Below, one piece after another: positions 1 through 7,196 of a stretch of 18,368 nucleotides of DNA. How positions within the stretch are numbered: the first letter of the stretch is position 1; every line of letters starts with the position of its first letter. The notes below the pieces were generated by a model, which was not told the DNA's origin, made no database searches, and saw nothing but the letters and a program-made list of their open reading frames with translations. The translations under genes were made by a program, and so were the position numbers. This stretch comes from Anaerotignum sp. (GTDB lineage: Bacteria; Bacillota; Clostridia; Lachnospirales; Anaerotignaceae), in assembly GCA_017442465.1 (NCBI GenBank), contig JAFRZQ010000038.1, forward strand, positions 1 through 18,368, in the 5' to 3' direction.

Positions 1-1017
1 AACATTGCCCGCAGTTCCGTTGCAGTACATATTTCCAACCTGCAGAAAAAAGGCTATATCCTTGGGAAAGGGTATCTTTTGAAGGAACATGATTATGTCG
101 TAGGCATCGGTGCTGCCAATGTGGACATCCACGGCCACAGTAAAAATGCCATCAATCTGCGGGACTCCAATCCCGGGCGTATGAATGTATCTGCCGGCGG
201 TGTGACCAGAAATGTTTCTGATAACCTGTCCAGACTGGGCGCACCGGTGAAGCTGATCACAGCTCTGGGCGATGACGTTTATGCAGAGCAGATCCGTACA
301 GAATGTGCAGCAGCGGGCGTAGACCTGACCCACAGCATGGTGGTGGAAAACCATCCATCTTCCACCTATATTTCCATTCTGGATGAAAAAGGGGATATGT
401 TCGTAGCCATGAGCGATATGGCTGTGCTGCAGAAAATGAATATGGATTATCTGGAAACAAAGGCGAACATCATCACAGGAGCAAAGATTATCACCTGTGA
501 CAGTGGCCTGCCCAGTGAAGTGCTGGAAGGCATTCTGGATACCTTTGGCAGACAGCAGCCCGTATTCATCGACCCTGTATCCTGCGCTTATGCGGAAAAA
601 ATCAAACCCTATGTGGGAAAATTCCATACCATCAAACCAAACCGTATGGAACTGGAAATTCTGGCAGATATGCCCATCCGTAACGATGGCGACCTGAAAA
701 AGGCCTGCGAAATCGTTCTGGATAAAGGGGTGCAGCGCCTGTTTGTCAGCCTGGGCGGCGATGGCTGCTTCTATATGGACAAAGAAGGCAGACAGATGCA
801 GCGTAAACTGAAACCCCTGGAAGAAATGGTAAATGCCACAGGCGGCGGCGATGCCTTTATGGCAGCAGTCATCTATTCCACACTGCGTGACCTGAGCATC
901 GAAGAAACGCTGGATTATGCACTGGCGGCAGGTCTGGCAGCCATTTCCCATGAAAGAACCATTAACCCTGAAATGAGTATTGAAACACTGGAAAAAATTT
1001 TGAAGGAGAGAAAATAA
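1..1017 (+). CDS. psuK: PfkB-family carbohydrate kinase with N-terminal winged HTH, probable pseudouridine kinase (5' end outside window)
   Basis: Probable kinase that phosphorylates pseudouridine to pseudouridine 5'-phosphate, the substrate of the next gene. The reading frame is open from base 1. Bases 1-78 encode NIARSSVAVHISNLQKKGYI and a few more residues, the recognition helix and wing of an HTH domain often fused in front of PfkB kinases. The TTG at 79 is therefore probably not the start; the gene begins upstream of the window. PfkB signature 1 is GGVTRNVSDNLSRLG. Signature 2 is NATGGGDAF, with the catalytic Asp encoded at 850-852. The stop is one base before the psuG ATG, so the two are probably translated together. 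The HTH suggests the kinase may also bind DNA. The sugar specificity is inferred from the psuG neighbour; the PfkB family assignment is firm. Confidence 0.85.
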   Translation, partial: NIARSSVAVHISNLQKKGYILGKGYLLKEHDYVVGIGAANVDIHGHSKNAINLRDSNPGRMNVSAGGVTRNVSDNLSRLGAPVKLITALGDDVYAEQIRTECAAAGVDLTHSMVVENHPSSTYISILDEKGDMFVAMSDMAVLQKMNMDYLETKANIITGAKIITCDSGLPSEVLEGILDTFGRQQPVFIDPVSCAYAEKIKPYVGKFHTIKPNRMELEILADMPIRNDGDLKKACEIVLDKGVQRLFVSLGGDGCFYMDKEGRQMQRKLKPLEEMVNATGGGDAFMAAVIYSTLRDLSIEETLDYALAAGLAAISHERTINPEMSIETLEKILKERK

Positions 1018-1018
1018 C

Positions 1019-1936
1019 ATGAACCTGGAAAAATATCTGAGCATCACACCCGAAATCGCAGAAGCAATCAAATCCGGCAAACCCGTAGTAGCACTGGAAA
1101 GCACAATCCTGAGCCACGGTATGCCTTATCCCGAAAACGTTGAATTTGCACATAAAGTAGAAGAAATCGTACGCGGCGAAGGTGCGATCCCTGCTACAAC
1201 AGCAATCCTGAACGGTCAGCTGAAGGTTGGTCTGACAGCAGAAGAACTGGAACTGATGTGCAAAGGCGAAGGCGTTGGCAAAGTAAGCCGTCGTGACGTT
1301 GCAACATACGTTGCAGCAGGTCTGCCCGGTGCAACAACAGTAGCAACAACAATGATGATCGCAGCAATGGCTGGCATCAAAATTTTCGCAACAGGCGGTA
1401 TCGGCGGTGTTCACCGTGGTGCTGAAACAACAATGGATATTTCCGCTGACCTGCAGGAACTGGCTAACACACCCGTTGGCGTTGTTTGTGCCGGTGCAAA
1501 ATCTCTGCTGGATATCGGTCTGACACTGGAATATCTGGAAACAATGGGCGTTCCCGTACTGGGCATGGATACAAACGATTTCCCTGCATTCTACTGCAGA
1601 AAGAGCGGCTTTGGTGTTGATTTCAACGTAGAAAGCCCTGAACTGTGTGCAAAGATCCTGGCAACAAAATGGGATCTGGGTCTGAAAGGCGGCGCTGTAA
1701 TCGCGAACCCCATCCCCGTTGAATGGGAACTGGACTTCGATGAAATGGAAGCAGTAATCAACAAAGCTCTGGAACTGGCAAAAGAACAGGGCATCAAAGG
1801 CAAAGCAACAACACCTTTCCTGCTGAGCCACATCAAAGAAATCACAAAAGGCGTTGCATTCGCATCCAACAAGGAACTGGCTTACAACAACGCAAGAATG
1901 GCAGCAAAAATCGCTGTTGAAATGGCGAAACTGTAA
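1019..1936 (+). CDS. psuG: Pseudouridine-5'-phosphate glycosidase
   Basis: Splits pseudouridine 5'-phosphate into uracil and ribose 5-phosphate by breaking its C-glycosidic bond; cytoplasmic, Mn-dependent. At 305 residues it is family length. Visible conserved blocks are ALESTILSHGMPYPEN (Glu27), GVGKVSRRD, ATGGIGGVHRGAETTMDISADL (Asp144, likely metal ligand) and CAGAKSLLDIG (Lys161, the expected Schiff-base lysine, matching Lys166 of E. coli PsuG). The start is ATG 1019 with AAGGAG at 1003-1008. It directly follows the kinase gene and ends at a strong terminator. Codon use is extreme: every Leu is CTG, every Thr is ACA and every Glu is GAA, unlike the mixed usage of the kinase gene before it. 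Function is near certain. Confidence 0.95.
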   Translation: MNLEKYLSITPEIAEAIKSGKPVVALESTILSHGMPYPENVEFAHKVEEIVRGEGAIPATTAILNGQLKVGLTAEELELMCKGEGVGKVSRRDVATYVAAGLPGATTVATTMMIAAMAGIKIFATGGIGGVHRGAETTMDISADLQELANTPVGVVCAGAKSLLDIGLTLEYLETMGVPVLGMDTNDFPAFYCRKSGFGVDFNVESPELCAKILATKWDLGLKGGAVIANPIPVEWELDFDEMEAVINKALELAKEQGIKGKATTPFLLSHIKEITKGVAFASNKELAYNNARMAAKIAVEMAKL

Positions 1937-1952
1937 TCAGGACAGAAAAATA

Positions 1953-1982
1953 CCCTATGCCGAAAGGCATAGGGCTTTTTTT
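1953..1982. terminator. Rho-independent terminator, probably bidirectional
   Basis: Perfect 9-bp stem CCCTATGCC / GGCATAGGG with a GAAA loop, followed on the plus strand by C and seven T. On the minus strand the same hairpin is followed by TATTTTTCTG. It sits between the convergent psuG and diguanylate cyclase genes, and the cyclase stop codon (1981-1983) overlaps the T run, so it probably ends both transcripts. Confidence 0.92.
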
Positions 1983-3897
1983 ATGCATTGTTCTGCTGTT
2001 TTCTTTCCCGTTTGTTTGCATACATTCTTTCATCGGCTTCCTTGAACAGGCGCTGTGTATCGGCAGTGCCGTCAAGCAGAGCATAGCCAAGAGAGAAGCG
2101 CAGGGGAACATTTAGATCTTCTCCGAGGCGCACAGTACTGTGGGTCTGAATATATTTCAGAGTGCGAAGAGTGTTCTGCAGTTCATCTTCACTGTCATAA
2201 TCATAAAGCAGGAGAACAAATTCATCGCCGCCCTGTCGTGCGGAAAGATTGCTGCGCAGGCCGAATTTATCAATGACTTCGGAGATTTTGATCAGATACA
2301 GGTCACCATTTTCATGGCCATAGGTATCGTTGATCTGTTTCAGGCCATCGGCGTCGATCATGATGAGTGCACCAAGGCCAAGTTTTTCGGGATGCTGGAA
2401 GAGGATAGACAGCTGTCTGTCAAGGCCGCGTCTGTTATAAAGGCCTGTCAGCAGGTCATAGTCTCGTTCCACTTCGATTTTCTGCCGTTTCAGGATATCT
2501 TCTGTTTCGTCGATACAAACGCCGAAGAAAGCATCATCTTCCGTAATTTCTTCCAGACGGACATATTTTTCGACTTCTCCGGGAATACGGAAAATATTCG
2601 GCTCATCGGGAACAGGATGCCGGCGGATCGTTTCAATGAAAGCTCGGAACCGGTGATGATCGGAAGAGAGGGCATCTGCTTCTGTTTCGTTCAATCCCAG
2701 GATCTGGGGGATATATTCTGTAAAACGAACCCGATCCATGTGGGCATTATGTTCGTATACGCCAATATACAGATCTGTTCTGCTGAGAACATAGGACATT
2801 TTTTTGTTGTTATCCAGCAGTGTTTTCACCATTTCGTTGATATAACTGCTCAGGGCAGAAAATTCAGCACTGTTCTGGATATCTATGGTTTCATCCAGAT
2901 CCCCTTTGGCGATCAGGGTCAGTTTTTCATTTACCGTATCGATGCTGTCGGTCACATAGCGTTTCATGTATCGAACAATGATGTGATAAAGGATCACCGC
3001 AAGAATGATCAGATAAGATGCAATGGAAATAGTAAAATTGGGGATGCGCTGATACATGATGGCACTGGAGATCACACGGCCAATGTAAGTATCACCGATC
3101 TCCTTGAATACACAGAAGGAATGGACACCTTCCACCTCTGCGTGGAACCCGTCAGGATCCGTCTGTATCTGAGCCATGGAGAGACCGATCTCTTCAATAT
3201 GTTTTCCGGTCAGTTCTGTGCTGGTGGAACCGACGATCTCGCCGCTTTCCGTATCAACGGCGTAATAGCCTGCTTCAGGATTTACGCGGAAAAGGGAAAG
3301 GATATGGGACAGTTCATTTTCTTCTGTCAGTTTAATGATGCTGTCCGGTTCCATAGCGATCTGCAGAATAAAGGAACCGTCTTTGCTCCATACGGCGGTA
3401 TACTGCATCTGTTTTGCCTCTGCCGTGTTTGGCGTAATGGGCTGAACAAGAGACAGGTTTTTGTCCTTCAGCATGGGCTTGAAATAACTGATCTGCTCTC
3501 CGGAATCGAAGGTAAGTCCGTAAGAGGATGGAACGGTTCCGGCAATAAGCGTACCGCTCTGGTCAAAAATATGGATATCGTCAACTTCTGTAAAAGAGGC
3601 GATTTTCTTCAGTTCTTCCGTATTATTTATCAGAGAGGGATCTTTTTCCAGAATATAAGCAATGGACTCTGCATGAAGCAGGCAGGTCTGAGCATAGGAA
3701 TGCACAGTTTCCGCCATGTCAGTCTGGTTTTCTGCCAGAAGATGCTCCATCTGCGTCAGCGTGCGGGAGGCATTTTCATAAGTCCTGTTTTGCTCGTTGA
3801 AGATCTGTATACCCACGATTGAAATCAGAAGCAAAGCAGACAGGATGGTTGTGATAATCAATATGGATTTGCGAATGATCTGTTTGAGTGTTTTCAT
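1981..3897 (-). CDS. Membrane-bound diguanylate cyclase (sensor-HAMP-GGDEF)
   Basis: Makes the second messenger cyclic di-GMP from two GTP in response to an outside signal. With start ATG 3897, preceded by AAGGGGG, it has 638 residues; the ATG at 3930 lacks a ribosome site. Order of parts: membrane helix about 10-33; extracytoplasmic sensor about 34-285, probably Cache-like; membrane helix about 288-310; HAMP-type linker about 311-363; a PAS-like segment; GGDEF domain about 479-638. The domain has DYDLLTGLYNRRGL and an intact GGDEF motif at 556-560 (RQGGDEF), so catalysis is expected. The product-inhibition site RxxD is absent (LRSN at that place). No EAL domain follows. Single-gene unit, convergent with psuG. 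The signal is unknown. Confidence 0.9.
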   Translation of the reverse strand: MKTLKQIIRKSILIITTILSALLLISIVGIQIFNEQNRTYENASRTLTQMEHLLAENQTDMAETVHSYAQTCLLHAESIAYILEKDPSLINNTEELKKIASFTEVDDIHIFDQSGTLIAGTVPSSYGLTFDSGEQISYFKPMLKDKNLSLVQPITPNTAEAKQMQYTAVWSKDGSFILQIAMEPDSIIKLTEENELSHILSLFRVNPEAGYYAVDTESGEIVGSTSTELTGKHIEEIGLSMAQIQTDPDGFHAEVEGVHSFCVFKEIGDTYIGRVISSAIMYQRIPNFTISIASYLIILAVILYHIIVRYMKRYVTDSIDTVNEKLTLIAKGDLDETIDIQNSAEFSALSSYINEMVKTLLDNNKKMSYVLSRTDLYIGVYEHNAHMDRVRFTEYIPQILGLNETEADALSSDHHRFRAFIETIRRHPVPDEPNIFRIPGEVEKYVRLEEITEDDAFFGVCIDETEDILKRQKIEVERDYDLLTGLYNRRGLDRQLSILFQHPEKLGLGALIMIDADGLKQINDTYGHENGDLYLIKISEVIDKFGLRSNLSARQGGDEFVLLLYDYDSEDELQNTLRTLKYIQTHSTVRLGEDLNVPLRFSLGYALLDGTADTQRLFKEADERMYANKRERKQQNNA

Positions 3898-3942
3898 GAT
3901 ATAACCCCCTTCATCTATAGCATTCAACACTTTTTGTTTAGA

Positions 3943-3991
3943 CCATCGGTATCAGTTTAACATAAGAAATCGTGTTTTTCCATGGTATCAG
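3943..3991. repeat. Direct repeat pair upstream of the diguanylate cyclase
   Basis: CCATCGGTATCAG at 3943-3955 recurs as CCATGGTATCAG (one base shorter) at 3980-3991, a start-to-start distance of 37 bases. Both copies lie in the 223-bp space between the divergent cyclase and radical SAM genes, 46 to 94 bases before the cyclase start. They may be tandem binding sites for a regulator; no regulator is recognised. Confidence 0.45.
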
Positions 3992-4042
3992 AGGAAAATC
4001 TTATATTTTTTCATCCGCAATGGGGAGAAACGTGGATAGTGC

Positions 4043-4070
4043 TTGAATTTTGTATGGAATCTGATAAAAT
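4043..4070 (+). promoter_or_regulatory. Probable sigma-A promoter of the radical SAM operon
   Basis: TTGAAT (4043-4048), 16 bases, TAAAAT (4065-4070), giving a start near 4077 and a leader of about 44 bases before ATG 4121. It is the best match in this intergenic region; the -10 box is one mismatch from consensus. Confidence 0.6.
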
Positions 4071-4120
4071 AATACTGTTATTTTTCGTAAACTGTTTTTG
4101 ATATAGAAAAGGTGATATAA

Positions 4121-5278
4121 ATGGAAGAAATGGTTTTTCAGATCGGGCCCATTCGTCCACCCAGTGAAGCAAACAGCCTGCTTCTGCGGGTAACGATCAA
4201 CTGCCCTTGGAATAAATGTAAATTCTGTATGTTATATAAAAAATATGATTTCCATACCCGCCCTGTGGAAGATGTGAAAAAGGACATCGACACAATGGCG
4301 GAACTGAGAGATCGTATCAAACAGTATAAAACGGCTGACGGCGACTGGGATATCGAAGCCATCAACAGAGATTATCAGACACTGACTACCGATGATCAGA
4401 GATGGTGCTACCACATGGTGTTCCGCTGGATGACAGAAGGGGACTGCAACTCCATTTTCCTGCAGGATGCCAATACCATGTGTCTGCGTCCTGACTGGCT
4501 GGCGGAAATTATCCGTTATGTTCGTGTGAAACTGCCTGAGATCAAACGTATCACATCCTACGGCAGAGCAAATACCCTGGCTAAGATCAGCCCTGAGGAT
4601 TATAAGATGCTGAAGGAAGCAGGCCTGGACAGAATCCACTCCGGATACGAATCCGGCTCCGATAAAGTTCTGGCTCTGATCGAAAAGGGCTGTACCCAGG
4701 AAGAACAGATCATCGGCGGCAGAAAGGTAAGAGAGGCAGGTATTGAACTGTCTATCTACTTCATGCCCGGTGTAGGCGGCAAAGAACTTTCCGATGATAA
4801 TGCCATTGAAACAGCAAAGGTCATCAATGCAGTAAATCCTAACTTTGTACGTCTGCGTACCTTTGTTCTCAGAACAGGTTCCCTGATGGAAGAAGTACGT
4901 GATTCCGGCCACTGGACAGAAGATACAGATATGAATAAACTGCTGGAGATCAGAAAACTGATCGCAAATATCGATCCCAGCAAGGCAAACGGCAAGATCA
5001 CCAGCGACCATATCATCAACCTTCTGCAGGAAGTGACAGGCAATATGGATACAGATATTCCCTGGATGCTGGAATATATCGATTCCTTCCTGGCACTGCC
5101 TAAACTGGAACAGAGAAAATACCAGATGGCACGCCGCATGGGTTTCCCCCTGGACTGGAAACAGTTGTGGCGGATGCGGGAAAGTGATCAGCTCATCATT
5201 GAAGATCTTGCGAAAAATCTGGTGGATGAAAAAGAATGGGAAAAGAAACTCCATGAATACATGGATCACTATATTTAA
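4121..5278 (+). CDS. Radical SAM protein with CX4CX2C cluster motif, function unknown
   Basis: A 385-residue radical SAM enzyme, reaction unknown. The cluster motif is C28-PWNK-C33-KF-C36, spaced CX4CX2C instead of the usual CX3CX2C. Nearby GYESGSDKVL and VREAGIELSIYFMPG fit the later strands of a radical SAM barrel (SAM-binding region). No SPASM domain or second cysteine cluster is visible near the C-terminus, so it does not look like a typical peptide-modifying maturase. Start ATG 4121 follows AAAAGGTGAT (4107-4116). The stop overlaps the ribosome site of the next gene, a small Cys-rich membrane protein 14 bases away, so they form one operon. Proteins with a CPWN-x-C-x-F-C motif are, to my knowledge, widespread but uncharacterised. 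Confidence 0.85.
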   Translation: MEEMVFQIGPIRPPSEANSLLLRVTINCPWNKCKFCMLYKKYDFHTRPVEDVKKDIDTMAELRDRIKQYKTADGDWDIEAINRDYQTLTTDDQRWCYHMVFRWMTEGDCNSIFLQDANTMCLRPDWLAEIIRYVRVKLPEIKRITSYGRANTLAKISPEDYKMLKEAGLDRIHSGYESGSDKVLALIEKGCTQEEQIIGGRKVREAGIELSIYFMPGVGGKELSDDNAIETAKVINAVNPNFVRLRTFVLRTGSLMEEVRDSGHWTEDTDMNKLLEIRKLIANIDPSKANGKITSDHIINLLQEVTGNMDTDIPWMLEYIDSFLALPKLEQRKYQMARRMGFPLDWKQLWRMRESDQLIIEDLAKNLVDEKEWEKKLHEYMDHYI

Positions 5279-5292
5279 GGAGGTAGGATATC

Positions 5293-5487
5293 ATGAATAT
5301 GGAAACGATGTTTACAGCAATCATTCCTGCAATACTGATCTTCTTCCTTGTTTTCTTCAACATCCGTAAGATGCAGAAACAGGCAAAGATCATGAAAATG
5401 GAACACGAAGGCAAATGCGGTACTGGCTGCTCCAGCTGTGCCCACAGCAAAGGCTGTCATTCCGAAAAAAAGAATATTGAGAAGTAA
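5293..5487 (+). CDS. Small membrane protein with Cys-rich tail (FeoB-associated type)
   Basis: A 64-residue protein: one membrane helix (about residues 7-23, AIIPAILIFFLVFF), a basic stretch, then a cytoplasmic-looking tail KCGTGCSSCAHSKGCH with four cysteines (42, 46, 49, 55) and two histidines. This layout resembles the short FeoB-associated Cys-rich membrane proteins, which suggests metal or Fe-S handling, but no feoA or feoB is in the window. It has a strong ribosome site AAGGAGGT (5277-5284), 8 bases before ATG. It is second in the operon behind the radical SAM gene and is closed by a terminator. A role as partner or substrate of that radical SAM protein is possible but unproven. Confidence 0.75.
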   Translation: MNMETMFTAIIPAILIFFLVFFNIRKMQKQAKIMKMEHEGKCGTGCSSCAHSKGCHSEKKNIEK

Positions 5488-5493
5488 AACGGA

Positions 5494-5523
5494 AGCCCTG
5501 ACATTTCTTGTCAGGGCTTTTCT
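5494..5523 (+). terminator. Rho-independent terminator of the radical SAM operon
   Basis: A 10-bp perfect stem AGCCCTGACA (5494-5503) / TGTCAGGGCT (5509-5518) with a TTTCT loop, followed by TTTTC. It lies 6 bases after the stop of the Cys-rich protein gene. Confidence 0.9.
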
Positions 5524-5548
5524 GTCCGGGTGGAAACAGCGGCGAAAC

Positions 5549-5577
5549 TTGACAGAAAGCCTGTTTCCCCATATACT
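5549..5577 (+). promoter_or_regulatory. Near-consensus sigma-A promoter of the CorC-like/ferritin operon
   Basis: TTGACA (5549-5554), exactly 17 bases, TATACT (5572-5577). Transcription should start near 5584. This lies inside the longest open frame, which could be opened from 5530, and so argues for the downstream TTG start at 5626. Confidence 0.85.
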
Positions 5578-5625
5578 TATGAAAAAGAAATTTTATTTTT
5601 TTGTATGATTTTGGAGGGATACTTT

Positions 5626-6552
5626 TTGGAAGCATATATAGGTCTTGTGCTGTCTGTTATATTGAATCTGGTACTCTTGGTGAAGGTAGGCAGTAAAATG
5701 GTACAGGGCAGGGAAAATACGGTAACGGAAGAAGAGATCCGACAGATGGTAGATGCCGGCGGCGATAATGGGTCCATTGATGAAAATGAAAAGGAAATGA
5801 TCAATAACATTTTCGAATTGAACAATATCTCTGCAGGCAGCATTGCGACCCATAGAACGGATATCGTTGCAGTTTCTCTGGATGCCACTCTGGAAGAGAT
5901 CAAAAGCGTAACCGCGGAGGAAAAATATTCCCGTATCGTTGTATATGATGATAATATCGATAATATCGTCGGCGTATATCATGTAAAGGATATGGTGAAG
6001 TATATCCTGGCGGATGTGACCCGCGTGGAAGAGGGGAATTTCCATCTGGAAGATCTTCTGATGGAACCTTATTTCGTGCCTTTCTCCAAGAAGGTGGACG
6101 AACTTCTGGAAGAAATGCAGCTGGAAAAGGTGCATATGGCCATCGTTATCGATGAATACGGCGGCACAGCGGGCATCGTTACCATGGAAGATATTATGGA
6201 AGAAATTTTCGGTAATATCTTCGACGAATATGACGAAGAGGAAGAAGAAGATATCACGCTGGTGGAAGAAAATGTATACCGCATCAACGGCTCCACAGAC
6301 CTGCAGGATGTGGAAGAGCAGCTGGAAGTGGAACTGGAGGAAGATGAGGATTACGACACACTGGGCGGCTATCTGATCGGTCAGCTGGGGCGCATCCCTG
6401 AGGATGATGAAGTCATTGAAATCATTCTCCATGGCTGGTTGTTCCAGGTGGAAGCCTTTGAAGAAAAACGAATCCTGAAAGTACTTGCATCCAAACTGCC
6501 GGAAGAAGAGCCGGCAGAAGAAAATGCAGAAGAAGATATAAATGAAGAGTGA
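5626..6552 (+). CDS. CBS-domain/CorC_HlyC-type protein with a single membrane helix
   Basis: Member of the CorC/TlyC 'hemolysin-like' family linked to Mg, Co or other divalent cation export. I choose TTG 5626 (308 residues) because GGAGGG lies at 5613-5618 with a 7-base gap, and a near-perfect promoter at 5549-5577 sits inside the longer frame from 5530. Order: one N-terminal membrane helix (about 3-18); an acidic helix (EEEIRQMVDAGG); two CBS repeats (about 70-190, the second with VIDEYGGTAGIVTMEDIMEEIFG); a very acidic linker; a CorC_HlyC domain with YDTLGGYLIGQLGRIPEDDE. The four-helix DUF21 channel part of full-length members is missing, so it is probably a membrane-tethered regulator or partner and not a transporter alone. 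The C-terminus is Glu-rich. Ferritin follows after 19 bases. Confidence 0.85.
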   Translation: MEAYIGLVLSVILNLVLLVKVGSKMVQGRENTVTEEEIRQMVDAGGDNGSIDENEKEMINNIFELNNISAGSIATHRTDIVAVSLDATLEEIKSVTAEEKYSRIVVYDDNIDNIVGVYHVKDMVKYILADVTRVEEGNFHLEDLLMEPYFVPFSKKVDELLEEMQLEKVHMAIVIDEYGGTAGIVTMEDIMEEIFGNIFDEYDEEEEEDITLVEENVYRINGSTDLQDVEEQLEVELEEDEDYDTLGGYLIGQLGRIPEDDEVIEIILHGWLFQVEAFEEKRILKVLASKLPEEEPAEENAEEDINEE

Positions 6553-6571
6553 AGTAAGGGAGGATAAAGTT

Positions 6572-7087
6572 ATGTTGAATGAAAAAGTAGTAGCTTTGCT
6601 GAATGACCAGATCAATAAGGAATTCTATTCCGCATATCTGTATCTGGATTTTTCCAATTTCTATGAAGACAAAGGTCTGGACGGCTTTGCAAACTGGTAC
6701 CGCATCCAGGCACAGGAAGAAAGAGACCATGCTCTGCTGTTCTATGATTACCTGCACAATAACAGCGAAAAGGTAACGCTGGGTGCTATCGATGCGCCTG
6801 CACTGGAACTGGTAGAACTGGGCGATCCCCTGCAGGAAGGCCTGAAACATGAACAGTATGTAACAGATCTGATCCATACAATCTACGCTGCAGCGAAAGA
6901 AGTAAATGATTTCCGCACAATGCAGTTCCTGGATTGGTTCGTAAAAGAACAGGGCGAAGAAGAAAAGAACGCCAACGATCTGATCACAAAAATGGAACTG
7001 TTCGGCAGCGATCCCAGAAGCCTGTATCTCTTGGATCAGGAACTGGCAGCAAGAGTATATACAGCACCTTCTCTGGTACTGGACTAA
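6572..7087 (+). CDS. Bacterial ferritin (FtnA type)
   Basis: Iron-storage ferritin, expected to assemble as a 24-subunit shell that oxidises Fe(II) and holds ferric mineral in the cytoplasm. Start ATG 6572 has GGGAGG about 8 bases upstream; an ATG at 6542 overlapping the previous gene has no ribosome site. This gives 171 residues, the family length. All ferroxidase ligands of E. coli FtnA are present at the same numbers: Glu17, Tyr24, Glu50, His53, Glu94, Gln127 and Glu130, plus Glu49 and Glu126 of the third iron site. It shares an operon with the CorC-like gene and ends at a strong terminator. No Fur box was recognised at the upstream promoter. Confidence 0.95.
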   Translation: MLNEKVVALLNDQINKEFYSAYLYLDFSNFYEDKGLDGFANWYRIQAQEERDHALLFYDYLHNNSEKVTLGAIDAPALELVELGDPLQEGLKHEQYVTDLIHTIYAAAKEVNDFRTMQFLDWFVKEQGEEEKNANDLITKMELFGSDPRSLYLLDQELAARVYTAPSLVLD

Positions 7088-7100
7088 TTTGAAAAGTAAG

Positions 7101-7129
7101 AGCACGGCAAACGCCGTGCTTTTCTTTTT
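7101..7129 (+). terminator. Rho-independent terminator after ferritin
   Basis: An 8-bp perfect stem AGCACGGC / GCCGTGCT with an AAAC loop, followed by TTTCTTTTT. It is 13 bases after the ferritin stop. Confidence 0.92.
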
Positions 7130-7196
7130 GTACTGGCACAGGAAAATTTGTCCCGCCATACCCTGAAAAGGAAAAGAAGGAGAGGATGGATTTTCC

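Noticed and set aside
962..1831. 289-codon open frame antisense to psuG, very rich in Cys
   Set aside because: It is codon-aligned with psuG and its Cys/Phe content is the complement of GCA, ACA and GAA codons; it has no ribosome site or family match.
2140..3822. 560-codon open frame antisense to the diguanylate cyclase
   Set aside because: Shadow of the cyclase, which has intact domains; the antisense translation has no recognisable domain.
5293..5487. Cys-rich small protein as a SCIFF/sactipeptide-type precursor
   Set aside because: It has a clear membrane helix and only four Cys, and the neighbouring radical SAM protein has no SPASM domain; a FeoB-associated type protein fits better.
5530..5625. 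N-terminal extension of the CorC-like protein
   Set aside because: Contains a near-consensus promoter and precedes the best ribosome site, so it is most likely untranslated.
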